DNA of 12,010 nt from Tectiglobus sp039183375. GTDB lineage: Bacteria > Pseudomonadota > Alphaproteobacteria > Rhizobiales > Hyphomicrobiaceae. A program made the position numbers and the translations under genes. The DNA lies in contig JBCDBQ010000185.1 in NCBI GenBank assembly GCA_039183375.1, forward strand, positions 1-12,010, given 5' to 3'. Positions 1 through 7,705 of the stretch are shown here, piece by piece; position 1 is the first letter of the stretch; the number at the start of each line of letters is the position of its first letter. A model generated the notes under the pieces. The model saw only the letters and a program-made list of their open reading frames with translations, was not told the DNA's origin and ran no database searches.

Positions 1-1
1 C

Positions 2-889
2 AAGATTCATGAGCGCAGCTTCGGAAGCATGCACGATGTCACGCATGCAGGACGGCTCGGCAATGTTCTGACCCTCAACGGCAAGGACAATCTTGACTTA
101 CAGGTCCAAGCTGGTGAGCGCCTCCGATTGCGATTGATCAACTCCGCCAATGCACGGACCATCGGTGTGATCTTCGAAAGCCACGCGCCGATCGTCGTTG
201 CCCTCGATGGTCAACCCGTGAAGGCACCCTTCGCACCACAACGCAACATGGTGTTTCTAGCACCGTCCCAGCGCGCGGACATTGTCCTCGATTGCAATCA
301 GGGCACCGGGAGCAAGACGCCGATCATGATCGACACTGGCCGCGAGAAGCTACAGCTCGGGCAATTGGTCTATCACCCGTCACAGCGCAAGCGAGCCAAG
401 GTTCTGAGCGAAATACCGGTGTTGCCGGACAACCCGATGCCAACCACTCTAGACCTCGACAATTCGTTGTCTCAGGATCTTGTCATGACGGGTGGCGCCA
501 TGTCGTGGTTCGACAGCGCAATCTATAAGGGCAAAACCTTGGGGACGCGCGAATTGGTGCGCACGCACGGCAAGGCATGGGCGTTCAACGGCGTCGTCGG
601 CATGACGGACAAGCCGCTTGTGACGGCGGAGCGCGGGCAGACAATCGCGGTCAAGATGGTCAATCGAACAGCATGGCCGCATGCGATGCATTTCCATGGC
701 CACCACGTCCGCGAAATTGAGCATTCAAGGCGCAAGCCTTTGCCTCACTGGCGCGACACCATCTTTATGCAACGCGAGGAAGAGGTGACTGTCGCCTTCC
801 ATGCTCATAATCCAGGGAAGTGGATGCTGCATTGTCATATGCTCGGCCACCAGTCGGGCGGCATGAGCACCTGGTATGAGGTGACCTGA
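2..889 (+). CDS. Multicopper oxidase, C-terminal part (5' end outside window)
   Basis: The reading frame is open from base 2, so the first 29-base stretch before the first ATG also belongs to the gene and the true start lies upstream of the window. About 295 residues are visible, covering what should be the second and third cupredoxin domains. The C-terminal copper ligands are intact: HAMHFHGHH (a variant of HPxHLHGH) and, near the end, HCHMLGHQSGGM, which fits the HCHxxxHxxxGM pattern supplying type 1, 2 and 3 copper ligands with a methionine as axial type 1 ligand. Family members (laccase, CueO, CopA types) oxidise phenols, metals or Cu(I) with reduction of oxygen to water, usually in the periplasm. 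The N-terminal domain and any Tat signal cannot be seen, so the subtype and substrate remain open. No strong terminator follows. Confidence 0.93.
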   Translation, partial: KIHERSFGSMHDVTHAGRLGNVLTLNGKDNLDLQVQAGERLRLRLINSANARTIGVIFESHAPIVVALDGQPVKAPFAPQRNMVFLAPSQRADIVLDCNQGTGSKTPIMIDTGREKLQLGQLVYHPSQRKRAKVLSEIPVLPDNPMPTTLDLDNSLSQDLVMTGGAMSWFDSAIYKGKTLGTRELVRTHGKAWAFNGVVGMTDKPLVTAERGQTIAVKMVNRTAWPHAMHFHGHHVREIEHSRRKPLPHWRDTIFMQREEEVTVAFHAHNPGKWMLHCHMLGHQSGGMSTWYEVT

Positions 890-1123
890 ATCTGATCACT
901 TCCAGCTTGGCCGGACTAGCATTGCCAGCCTACGCCTCTCGCGAACTCCGATGGTTCAGAGCTCGTCGCGTTAAATGAGCGACTTCGGAAGCATCTGATG
1001 TCGTGTGGCCAGTCATTCGATCATGGCTTTGGGCTGCCGGGAGGCGGCTCGGGATGGTTCTTGCAAGATCTGTAAGAGGATAGGCATTTGCAATGTCCGC
1101 TGGTCCAACACTCGTAGGACTGA
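890..1123. other. Intergenic stretch between convergent genes
   Basis: About 230 bases lie between the oxidase stop and the end of the minus-strand four-cysteine gene. I see no credible coding sequence and no hairpin followed by a T-run. A short ORF on the minus strand (930-1199) runs into the real gene and has no family features. Only weak inverted repeats are present, such as GTCGC (965-969) with GCGAC (979-983). Confidence 0.5.
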
Positions 1124-1597
1124 TCAACCGTCCAATCCAATCACGATGCGCCGGCCAGCTGTCATACATTGGCTGTACCGCCATTTGCGTCGTTTCCAAA
1201 AGCCGATCACTTCTATGTCTATCGCGTTTGCCAGGGCCTCAACGGACATGCGATGGCCGGCCTCGCAAATCAGAACTGCGCTGCGAGACCACCAGACAAA
1301 TGTGCCGGCCTCACGGAACGACTGAATGTGTTCCTTCCAGATCTGCGCGCAACGCTCGCTTTCGTCCAGTGAGTAAACGTACTGCGGCCCCTCACGAATG
1401 ATCTGGCGTCTGGCATTGAGATTTTTCCAGACGACCGTCAGGTTCGTCATGGCGCGCTGGATGTCGTTAGCACAGTCCTGCTTCCAGTCCGCGAGAGCCG
1501 GCGAAGACGCTAGGACGCCCAGTAGGGCTGCAAGCACAAAAGCGCCTGCTGCCTGCGATAAGCGCTTGAGTTTTCGCATTGGGCGTCGCTGATCCAT
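1124..1597 (-). CDS. Small secreted four-cysteine protein, unknown function
   Basis: I chose the ATG at 1597 (157 aa) because AAGGA lies 9 nt upstream and because the longer version from 1654 would overlap the preceding gene. Residues 7-36 form a clear Sec signal peptide: basic n-region MRKLKR, hydrophobic AAGAFVLAALLGVLA, and cleavage after SPALA. The mature part is about 120 residues with exactly four cysteines (42, 83, 111, 144), compatible with two disulfides in the periplasm, and is rich in Trp and Arg. The C-terminus is basic (WKRRKWRYSQC). I recognise no family. The gene starts 26 bp after the stop of the DUF1194 gene on the same strand, so the two are probably co-transcribed and may work together outside the cytoplasm. 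That link is inferred from position only. Confidence 0.72.
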   Translation of the reverse strand: MDQRRPMRKLKRLSQAAGAFVLAALLGVLASSPALADWKQDCANDIQRAMTNLTVVWKNLNARRQIIREGPQYVYSLDESERCAQIWKEHIQSFREAGTFVWWSRSAVLICEAGHRMSVEALANAIDIEVIGFWKRRKWRYSQCMTAGRRIVIGLDG

Positions 1598-1623
1598 CAG
1601 GTCTCGTCCTTGGTCTTGTTCTC

Positions 1624-2496
1624 TCACCATTGATCGCGTTGGTACTGTTCCCACAGCTTCTCGCCGATCAAGCAGTCATACTTCGCTCTCTTCGGTGACG
1701 GTGGCGGCAGGCGAAGTTGGGCACGATGGAGAAGCTTCACCTGAGGCGTTCTAGGTGGAGTGACGGGCTTCGTTCGGAGATCGGCAATCTCCTTGATCAT
1801 CTTCTGTCGAATGGCGGTTGTGAACTCGCTCTTGTCGGTGACAGCGAGAACAAATGAGCCAGGTCCCCCGATTACGCAATCGGCGTAGTAGTGATCGAGA
1901 TTTGGAATATCAAAGTAGCTGTAAGGCCCGTCTGGCCGCTTCAGGACAAGTGCAAGTCCATTGATCACGATACCAGCCTTGACGGCCGCATCTCGCGCGC
2001 GCATCGCAGTGGTGCCTGAGTTGTTCGGCCCATCTCCTGAGACATCGATGACGCGGCGCAGGCTCTCAACATTGCTTTTTGCAAACAGCTTCTGCCCTTC
2101 GAAAATTGCACCCGAGATCGACGTCATCAATGCGCGCGACAGGGGTTGAGCCGCGAGCTTGTCCGCAAAAGCGCTGGCGTCATCCGCCGTCTCAATCACG
2201 TGCCAAGGCACTAAAACCGATTGAATGATATGGCCGGCCCACTCCATATAAGTGAGTGCGATCTTACCTTGCGGGCCCGACTTTATTGCGCGCACCACAT
2301 CTGGATGGCGTAGCGCTGCAACGTAGCCATCGCGTTGCAGGCGTTGTTCATCGGCGTCCATCGACAGTGATATGTCGACAGCGAGAACGAGCTCAAGGTC
2401 TACGGCCTGCTTGGCAGTAAGCGGCGATGCCAGTGCGCATACCGAAAAAAGGATTGCGGTGATCAGAACAAGACGCGAGCGCGCGGCAACGATCAT
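1624..2496 (-). CDS. DUF1194 / von Willebrand factor A domain protein, exported
   Basis: This 290-aa protein opens with a signal peptide (residues 1-28, cleavage near SPLTA/KQ). A VWA fold follows directly, with a MIDAS metal site: D41-I-S43-L-S45 (the DxSxS motif) and D151-V-S-G-D155-G. The order LVLAVDISLSMD then RRVIDVSGDGPNNSG is characteristic of DUF1194 proteins, which are common in alphaproteobacteria and have no established function; VWA domains usually bind protein partners through a Mg2+ ion. Residues about 240-290 form a Pro/Arg/Lys-rich tail ending in a single Cys and an aromatic C-terminus, which seems longer than the usual family end. GAGAGG 6 nt upstream supports the ATG at 2496. 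The four-cysteine exported protein lies immediately downstream. Confidence 0.9.
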   Translation of the reverse strand: MIVAARSRLVLITAILFSVCALASPLTAKQAVDLELVLAVDISLSMDADEQRLQRDGYVAALRHPDVVRAIKSGPQGKIALTYMEWAGHIIQSVLVPWHVIETADDASAFADKLAAQPLSRALMTSISGAIFEGQKLFAKSNVESLRRVIDVSGDGPNNSGTTAMRARDAAVKAGIVINGLALVLKRPDGPYSYFDIPNLDHYYADCVIGGPGSFVLAVTDKSEFTTAIRQKMIKEIADLRTKPVTPPRTPQVKLLHRAQLRLPPPSPKRAKYDCLIGEKLWEQYQRDQW

Positions 2497-2515
2497 TTGA
2501 AACCTCTCGGTGGCA

Positions 2516-2548
2516 CTAGCCCGCCTCCGAATCCTAGAGCCGGGCTAG
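2516..2548. repeat. 8-bp perfect inverted repeat upstream of the DUF1194 gene
   Basis: CTAGCCCG (2516-2523) and CGGGCTAG (2541-2548) are exact reverse complements separated by 17 bases. The pair lies 20-52 bp upstream of the DUF1194 start codon. It could be an operator or an RNA hairpin in the leader; no T-run follows on either strand, so it is not an obvious terminator for the methyltransferase. Confidence 0.5.
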
Positions 2549-2596
2549 GTCACACGAGGTTAATCAGGAAGCGCGACGCTGCCAATGACAATTGCG

Positions 2597-3247
2597 TCAT
2601 GAGCTGTTTGTCTTGAACACAACATAGAGCCGCCTCAGGACATAGATCATCGACTTAAGTCCGATGCCGGGCATGTGCTCACCGTATTCTTTAAATGCAA
2701 CTTCAATCGTTCCGTCGCGCGTAAGATTATTGATCAGAGCCTCGTAGCCCGGGTCTTCAAGCGCATGATCATTGAGCGAGAACCCAAAACACCCTTTGGG
2801 CGGCAGAAGATCTACGACGACGCGAATGATTTCCGGCGGGGCGTGGCCGGGACTGAAGACACCAATGGCTGTAATGTTTGCGTACTCACCAGGTTCCGCC
2901 GGGATAGGTTGATTGAGATCACCCTTGGTGAGTTTGCGGTAGATATCCTTGGTTTCAGCTGCGAGGAGCATTTCCTCGGTCAGGTCGCTGCCGTCCACGA
3001 CCGTGAAACCGGCATCGCGCAAGGCCTCTCCGGAAATGCCCGTGCCGCAGCCCAGATCCAATAGCGGTGCATGCAAATCCTCAACGCTGTCCGCCATAGC
3101 TTTGGCCGTACGCGGCGGTGATGAATAACCATTGACGCGCATTTCCTCGTCATAGGTTTTGGCCCAGTCCTGATAGAAAGCGCGAGTTTTCTCCGTGCTG
3201 TTGAGGCCGTAGGCCCGGCTCAGAAATGCTTGAGTTTCTTGGGCCAT
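2597..3247 (-). CDS. Class I SAM-dependent methyltransferase
   Basis: The protein has a Rossmann-type SAM-binding core with motif I LLDLGCGTG at residues 62-70, an acidic loop GSDLTEEML at 86-94 (where many relatives have GxDxSxxML), and LLPPKGCFGFSLN around 148-159 in the post-III position. The N-terminal segment FYQDWAKTYDEEM is typical of small-molecule methyltransferases of the METTL27 (WBSCR27)-like group. Substrate is unknown. Two adjacent ATGs exist (3250 and 3247); AGGAGG at 3254-3259 is 3 nt from the first and 6 nt from the second, so I chose the second (216 aa). It diverges from ubiE, also a methyltransferase, but the two are only distantly similar and I see no evidence that this one acts on quinones. 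Confidence 0.85.
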   Translation of the reverse strand: MAQETQAFLSRAYGLNSTEKTRAFYQDWAKTYDEEMRVNGYSSPPRTAKAMADSVEDLHAPLLDLGCGTGISGEALRDAGFTVVDGSDLTEEMLLAAETKDIYRKLTKGDLNQPIPAEPGEYANITAIGVFSPGHAPPEIIRVVVDLLPPKGCFGFSLNDHALEDPGYEALINNLTRDGTIEVAFKEYGEHMPGIGLKSMIYVLRRLYVVFKTNSS

Positions 3248-3253
3248 CATTTA

Positions 3254-3259
3254 CCTCCT
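3254..3259 (-). promoter_or_regulatory. Ribosome binding site deciding the methyltransferase start
   Basis: On the minus strand this reads AGGAGG within GAGGAGGTAA, a full anti-16S match. Spacing favours the second of two adjacent ATG codons (start at 3247). Confidence 0.8.
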
Positions 3260-3353
3260 CACAGGATTGTAGGTCGCAAATTGTCTTGCCCGCTTCGCAG
3301 ACCCGGCCAACAAGCCTAAACTTAGCACAGTCGAATATCCAGGATCGCGACCT

Positions 3354-4154
3354 ATGACTGAAAATCCGACAGGCGGCAGAGGCGACGGCACGGCCGGCAA
3401 TGACGACAACACGACGACATTCGGCTTTGAGGATGTGCCACGTGATGAACGGCAGGGCATGGTCAACCGCGTCTTCTCGTCGGTCGCCGAGCGCTACGAT
3501 CTGATGAACGACTTAATGTCAGCCGGCATGCATCGCCTCTGGAAGGAAGACCTGGTCACACAGATCAACCCGCCGAAGTCGGATGCTATGTTCCGTCTCC
3601 TGGATGTGGCAGGCGGCACCGGCGATATCGCGATGCGCACGATGAAGCGCGGTGGCCTCGGTTGCTCCGCCGTGATTTGCGATATCAGCCCTGAAATGCT
3701 GGATGTCGGCCAGCGGCGAGTTGCAGATGCAGACCTTGCTGATCAAGTCGATCTCGTGGAAGCCAACGCTGAATCCCTGCCGTTCGATGACCGCCGTTTT
3801 GACGCCTATTCCATAGCGTTCGGCATTCGCAACGTGACAGATATCCCGAGAGCAATCCGCGAGGCCTTCCGCGTACTTAAGCCCGGCGGCCATTTCCTCT
3901 GCCTGGAATTCTCCAAGTGCACCGTGCCGATGCTTGACCGGCTCTACGATTTCCACTCATTCGAAGTGATCCCGCGCCTCGGTCAGATGGCGGCGAACGA
4001 CAAGCATTCCTACCAGTATTTGGTCGAAAGCATCCGAAAGTTCCCGCCGCAGCATGAATTCGCCGATATGGTACGCGCTGCCGGTTTCGATAATGTGTCC
4101 TACCGCAATCTGACCGGTGGGATAGCTGCGATTCACTCTGGTTGGAAGATTTGA
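3354..4154 (+). CDS. ubiE: Ubiquinone/menaquinone biosynthesis C-methyltransferase UbiE
   Basis: UbiE carries out the C-methylation of the 2-polyprenyl-6-methoxy-benzoquinol intermediate in ubiquinone synthesis, and of demethylmenaquinone in species that make menaquinone. The 266-aa protein has the family signatures: VNRVFSSVAERYDLMNDLMS (38-57), SAM motif I LLDVAGGTGD (82-91), NAESLPFDD (138-146), FGIRN (156-160), RVLKPGGHFLCLEFSK (173-188) and the conserved C-terminus GGIAAIHSGWKI. A 25-residue Gly/Asp/Thr-rich N-terminal extension precedes the core, as seen in several alphaproteobacterial orthologues. The ATG at 3354 has only a weak AGGA 9 nt upstream. It is followed 67 bp later by ubiB, the usual alphaproteobacterial pairing. 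Confidence 0.97.
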   Translation: MTENPTGGRGDGTAGNDDNTTTFGFEDVPRDERQGMVNRVFSSVAERYDLMNDLMSAGMHRLWKEDLVTQINPPKSDAMFRLLDVAGGTGDIAMRTMKRGGLGCSAVICDISPEMLDVGQRRVADADLADQVDLVEANAESLPFDDRRFDAYSIAFGIRNVTDIPRAIREAFRVLKPGGHFLCLEFSKCTVPMLDRLYDFHSFEVIPRLGQMAANDKHSYQYLVESIRKFPPQHEFADMVRAAGFDNVSYRNLTGGIAAIHSGWKI

Positions 4155-4221
4155 GGTTGCGCCTCATTCCCCTTCGCACCGCAATCAGGCATAAGTGCCC
4201 GTTGAATCACTCTGAGGGCTT

Positions 4222-5835
4222 ATGCTGAGCGCCATCACCAGTCTGTTTCGCCTTGCCCGTGCTGGCATCGTGCTTGCCCAGCACGGCGTGCGCTTTGTGC
4301 CGAAGGGCATGAAGGCGCCGTTTGTGTTGCATCTGGCGCGCGCGCTGACGCTGCCCATTCGTATCCTGTCCTGGCCCTTTCGCATCGGGCAGCCGCGAGA
4401 CAGCCGTGTCTCGCGTGCCTTGTCCAGGCTTGGCCCCAGCTACATCAAGCTCGGACAGTTTCTCGCCACGCGCGGCGACTTGATCAGCCCTGACCTCGCG
4501 GCTGATCTCAGAAACCTTCAAGATCGTCAGCCGCCGTTCTCGATGCGCGAAGCGCACCGCGCGATCGAAGACGCGCTTGGCGGCAAGCTGGAAGATCATT
4601 TTGTACACTTCGGACCGCCTCTGGCGGCGGCCTCGATAGCCCAGGTTCACAAAGCCACCATTTTGGTTGACGGCGAGGAGCGCGATGTCGCCGTCAAAAT
4701 CCTGCGACCAGGCATTGAGGAACGGTTCCGCAGAGATCTCAATAGCTACTACTTCGCAGCGCGGACCGTCGAGATGGTCCACGCCCCGTCACGCCGTCTC
4801 AAACCCGTTGCCGTTGTCGAAAACCTCGATCGCACCACTGAACTCGAAATGGACCTCAGGCTGGAGGCCGCGGCCATTTCCGAGATGGCTGACAATATCA
4901 AAGGCGACCAGGCCGCCGATAATACGACATTCCGCGTGCCCGAGGTCGACTGGCGCCGCACCGCCAAACGTGTCCTGACATTGGAATGGATTGACGGTAC
5001 GCCGATCTCCAACGTCGAGAAGCTGAAGGACGACGGCCACGATCTCGAGCTGCTCGGGCTCACCGTGCTTCGATCCTTTCTGCGCCACGCCATGCGCGAT
5101 GGTTTTTTCCACGCAGACATGCACCAAGGCAATTTGCTGGTCGAACCCGACGGCACATTGGTGGCGGTTGATTTCGGCATCATGGGACGTCTCGGCAAGA
5201 TCGAGCGCCGTTTCCTTGCGGAGATTTTGCACGGTTTGATTACCCGCGATTACATGCTGGCAGCGCAGATCCACTTCGATGCGGGCTATGTGCCGGCACA
5301 TCATCCAGTGGCGGTTTTTGCGCAGGCGATGCGAGCGATTGGCGAACCGATTCATGGCCGCACTGCTGATGAAATCTCGATGGCGGATCTGCTCGGGCAG
5401 TTGTTTGCCTACACCGAAGTGTTCGACATGGAGACACGGCCGGAATTGATCCTGCTGCAAAAGAGCATGGTGATTGTCGAAGGCGTAGCGCGTTCACTCG
5501 ATCCAAATCTGAACATCTGGACAGCCGCTGAACCGGTCGCCAAAGAATGGATGGAAGCGAACTACGGGGTTGCTGGCCGCCTGCGTGATGCCGGACAAGG
5601 CGCCGGAACTGTCGGACGCGTCCTCGCGGATGTACCGCGTCTGATGGAACAGGCTGAGCGTTCCGCGCATGCCTTTGCTGACATGGCGCAGAACGGCGTG
5701 CGTCTCGATGATGGAACGGTTCACCGGATTGCCAGCGAGAATGCGCGCCTCAGTCGAACAGGACGCTGGGCACTGTGGATTGGCGCGCTGTCGCTTGCGA
5801 TTGCGGCCTGGGCGATCGTAACGGGCCGTATGTAA
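4222..5835 (+). CDS. ubiB: UbiB, ABC1/ADCK-family protein of ubiquinone biosynthesis
   Basis: UbiB is an atypical protein-kinase-like protein needed for ubiquinone synthesis; it is thought to act as an ATPase that helps extract or present membrane-bound intermediates rather than as the hydroxylase its old name implies. The 537-aa sequence shows the UbiB hallmarks: KLGQ at 76-79 (the KxGQ inhibitory motif), the Ala-rich loop AAAS (135-138) replacing the kinase Gly-loop, catalytic-type Lys in VAVKI (K159), E209/D211/E215 in the EMDLRLEA helix, HADMHQGN (297-304) and DFG (317-319). Two transmembrane segments would be expected at the C-terminus: one clear hydrophobic helix is visible at about 517-534 (WALWIGALSLAIAAWAIV). 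GAGG 4 nt upstream supports the start. In many Rhizobiales coaBC and dut follow; here they do not. Confidence 0.97.
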   Translation: MLSAITSLFRLARAGIVLAQHGVRFVPKGMKAPFVLHLARALTLPIRILSWPFRIGQPRDSRVSRALSRLGPSYIKLGQFLATRGDLISPDLAADLRNLQDRQPPFSMREAHRAIEDALGGKLEDHFVHFGPPLAAASIAQVHKATILVDGEERDVAVKILRPGIEERFRRDLNSYYFAARTVEMVHAPSRRLKPVAVVENLDRTTELEMDLRLEAAAISEMADNIKGDQAADNTTFRVPEVDWRRTAKRVLTLEWIDGTPISNVEKLKDDGHDLELLGLTVLRSFLRHAMRDGFFHADMHQGNLLVEPDGTLVAVDFGIMGRLGKIERRFLAEILHGLITRDYMLAAQIHFDAGYVPAHHPVAVFAQAMRAIGEPIHGRTADEISMADLLGQLFAYTEVFDMETRPELILLQKSMVIVEGVARSLDPNLNIWTAAEPVAKEWMEANYGVAGRLRDAGQGAGTVGRVLADVPRLMEQAERSAHAFADMAQNGVRLDDGTVHRIASENARLSRTGRWALWIGALSLAIAAWAIVTGRM

Positions 5836-6068
5836 GTCCTAAATTTGCCCGACGCAGAGGAGGTCGGCCGACGATGCGATCTTGCATGTGTCAGCGCGAG
5901 GCCGAAGCCCAAATCACTCATTCTCCTCAGGAAACGCTTCGCTTTCACCGCTCAATCAGGCGCCAGAGAGTTGCCAACTCGCGTAAAGCCCGTCATGCTG
6001 TCCGTCTGATTGCTGTGGATTAGTTGCTGTAGCTATCAAATAATAGAACACATCCTGGGGAGGAAAAC
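5836..6068. other. Intergenic region ahead of the BCCT transporter
   Basis: About 230 bases without a supportable gene. It contains a 10-bp perfect palindrome GTCGGCCGAC at 5863-5872, just after the ubiB stop. The last 60 bases are AT-richer (CAAATAATAG near 6037-6046) and probably hold the transporter promoter; a possible pair is TTGCTG (6010-6015) with TATCAA (6034-6039) at 18-nt spacing, but this is weak. No convincing terminator for ubiB is visible. Confidence 0.4.
6057..6064 (+). promoter_or_regulatory. Ribosome binding site supporting a GTG start
   Basis: GGGGAGGA ends 4 nt before GTG 6069 (the GGAGG core is 5 nt away). This strong site is the reason to accept a GTG start for the transporter rather than a later ATG. 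Confidence 0.8.
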
Positions 6069-7649
6069 GTGTCTACCACTAATGATGAACTGCCCCAAGA
6101 ATCGACCACCGAATACGAAATGGGAAGTGACAATATCCGGCCCTTTGGCTTGGATATCCATAACCCTGTGTTCGTGGTTTCGGCCGGAATCATTATCGTA
6201 TTCGTTATTCTGGCGCTTTCATTTCAAAAAGAATCTGCCGAGTTTTTCGGCTGGTTGCGACCAACCCTGACTAAGCAGTTCGATTGGTTCCTGGTTCTGT
6301 CGGTCGATATCATGACGCTGTTCTGCTTAGCGTTGATCGTTCTTCCGGTTGGCTCGGTCAGGATCGGCGGTAAGGACGCGAAACCTGACTATTCCTATGC
6401 CGGCTGGATCGCCATGATGTTCGCAGCTGGCATCGGCATTGGCCTGTTGTTCTTCGGCGTGCTCGAGCCGGTTTACTACAACTTTGCTGAGAAAGGCGGC
6501 GCGCGACCGCTCAATATAGACATTACCCAACCCGGCAACGAATACATTGGTGTTGTGGGTACCATCCACCACTGGGGACTTGAAGGTTGGGCCGTTTACG
6601 CTGTCGTGGGTCTTACGCTGGCAATCTTTAGCTACAATAAAGGTCTGCCTCTCACACTGCGCTCCGCATTCCACCCTCTACTCGGTGATCGGATCTGGGG
6701 CTGGCCGGGTCACGTAATCGATACACTGGCCGTGTTTGCGACGCTGTTCGGTTTGACCACGTCACTTGGCCTTGGTGCACAACAGGTCGCGGCAGGTCTC
6801 AACGAGGTGTTCGGCATTGCGCCGACCCCGACCGTGACAGTGCTCCTGATCATCGGGATTACGGTGATTGCGCTCGGTTCCGTGTTGCTTGGCATGGACA
6901 AGGGCGTGAAGCGACTGTCAGAGATCAATATGATCATGGCCGTCGGGCTGTTCATCTTTGTGATCGCGATGACGGGCGTCGTTGATGCCGTGACACGCTA
7001 CTTCACTACGATGGTGCAGTACGTGACGCTACTGCCGGCCCTATCGAACCCGTTCGGGCGTGAAGACACGAGCTACTTCCACGGTTGGACCACCTTCTAC
7101 TGGGCCTGGTGGATTGCCTGGAGCCCGTTCGTTGGCATGTTCATCGCGCGGATTTCCAAAGGCCGTACAGTCCGCGAGTTCGTGCTGTGTGCACTCATTG
7201 CGCCAACCCTGGTTTGTGCACTGTGGATGTCGACATTTGGTGGTGCTGCCATCGATATGTTGAACGCAGGTGGCGCAGCCGGCGTGAAAGCAACGGTTAT
7301 CGATAGCTACAAGCCTGAAGGTGCTCTGTTCGGGTTCCTGAAGGAGCTTCCGCTCTACAACATCATTGCACCACTCGCGCTGGTGTTGATCGTCATCTTC
7401 TTCGTGACGTCTTCTGATAGCGGATCGTTGGTGATTGATACAATCACTGCCGGTGGCAAGATGGACGCTCCCGTCGTGCAGCGCATTTTCTGGTGCACGC
7501 TCGAAGGTTTGGTTGCCATTGCACTGCTTCTGGGTGGTGGACTGGCGGCACTGCAAGGGGCGGCCGTCTCGACGGGCATACCGTTCACGTTCGTTGTCCT
7601 TGCGATGTGCTACACGGTCTACAAAGCACTTCTGACTGAACCGCGGTAA
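6069..7649 (+). CDS. BCCT-family transporter (betaine/choline/carnitine type)
   Basis: The 526-aa protein is a multi-pass inner-membrane transporter of the BCCT family, which takes up quaternary ammonium or sulfonium osmolytes. The diagnostic signature W345-A-W-W-I-A-W-S-P-F-V-G356 followed by RISKGRTVREF is complete, as is TSSDSGSLVIDTITAGG (447-463). The glycine stretch in the third helix reads GIGIG (121-125). From memory, proton-coupled choline carriers have Asp in place of the last Gly, so retained Gly fits a sodium-coupled betaine-type carrier, though DMSP or similar substrates are possible. The N-terminal tail is short and acidic; the C-terminal tail is only a few residues, without the long osmosensing extension of BetP. 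The GTG start is backed by GGGGAGGA. It is likely transcribed alone. Confidence 0.95.
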   Translation: MSTTNDELPQESTTEYEMGSDNIRPFGLDIHNPVFVVSAGIIIVFVILALSFQKESAEFFGWLRPTLTKQFDWFLVLSVDIMTLFCLALIVLPVGSVRIGGKDAKPDYSYAGWIAMMFAAGIGIGLLFFGVLEPVYYNFAEKGGARPLNIDITQPGNEYIGVVGTIHHWGLEGWAVYAVVGLTLAIFSYNKGLPLTLRSAFHPLLGDRIWGWPGHVIDTLAVFATLFGLTTSLGLGAQQVAAGLNEVFGIAPTPTVTVLLIIGITVIALGSVLLGMDKGVKRLSEINMIMAVGLFIFVIAMTGVVDAVTRYFTTMVQYVTLLPALSNPFGREDTSYFHGWTTFYWAWWIAWSPFVGMFIARISKGRTVREFVLCALIAPTLVCALWMSTFGGAAIDMLNAGGAAGVKATVIDSYKPEGALFGFLKELPLYNIIAPLALVLIVIFFVTSSDSGSLVIDTITAGGKMDAPVVQRIFWCTLEGLVAIALLLGGGLAALQGAAVSTGIPFTFVVLAMCYTVYKALLTEPR

Positions 7650-7666
7650 GCTCTCGTCAGTCAGAA
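7630..7666 (+). repeat. 10-bp inverted repeat spanning the transporter stop codon
   Basis: TTCTGACTGA (7630-7639) and TCAGTCAGAA (7657-7666) are exact reverse complements around a 17-nt loop that contains the TAA stop. The left arm codes the last residues of the transporter. It can form a hairpin in the mRNA just ahead of the terminator-like stem. Confidence 0.65.
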
Positions 7667-7675
7667 ACACGTATT

Positions 7676-7705
7676 CTCCCCGGCGCCCAGAACCGCGCCG
7701 GGGAG
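7676..7705 (+). terminator. Terminator-like hairpin after the BCCT transporter
   Basis: CTCCCCGGCGC (7676-7686) and GCGCCGGGGAG (7695-7705) pair perfectly over 11 bp with an 8-nt loop, 26 bp past the stop codon. Only TTT follows, so it is an imperfect intrinsic terminator. A second small hairpin, CAGCC-TCA-GGCTG (7715-7727), followed by ATTTCTATTGTTCT, may complete termination. Confidence 0.75.

Noticed and set aside
930..1401. Several overlapping small ORFs on both strands after the oxidase
   Set aside because: They overlap each other and the signal-peptide protein gene; none has a ribosome binding site or protein-like sequence.
4207..5460. Long antisense ORFs across ubiB
   Set aside because: They lie opposite a strongly conserved ubiB, have no recognisable family features, and are expected in GC-rich codon patterns.
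5863..5872. Palindrome GTCGGCCGAC after ubiB as a terminator
   Set aside because: It has no loop and no T-run; such short GC palindromes are common in this composition.
7041..7670. 209-aa antisense ORF across the 3' part of the BCCT gene
   Set aside because: The sense frame carries the diagnostic BCCT motifs; the antisense product is rich in Arg, Cys and His without domain features.
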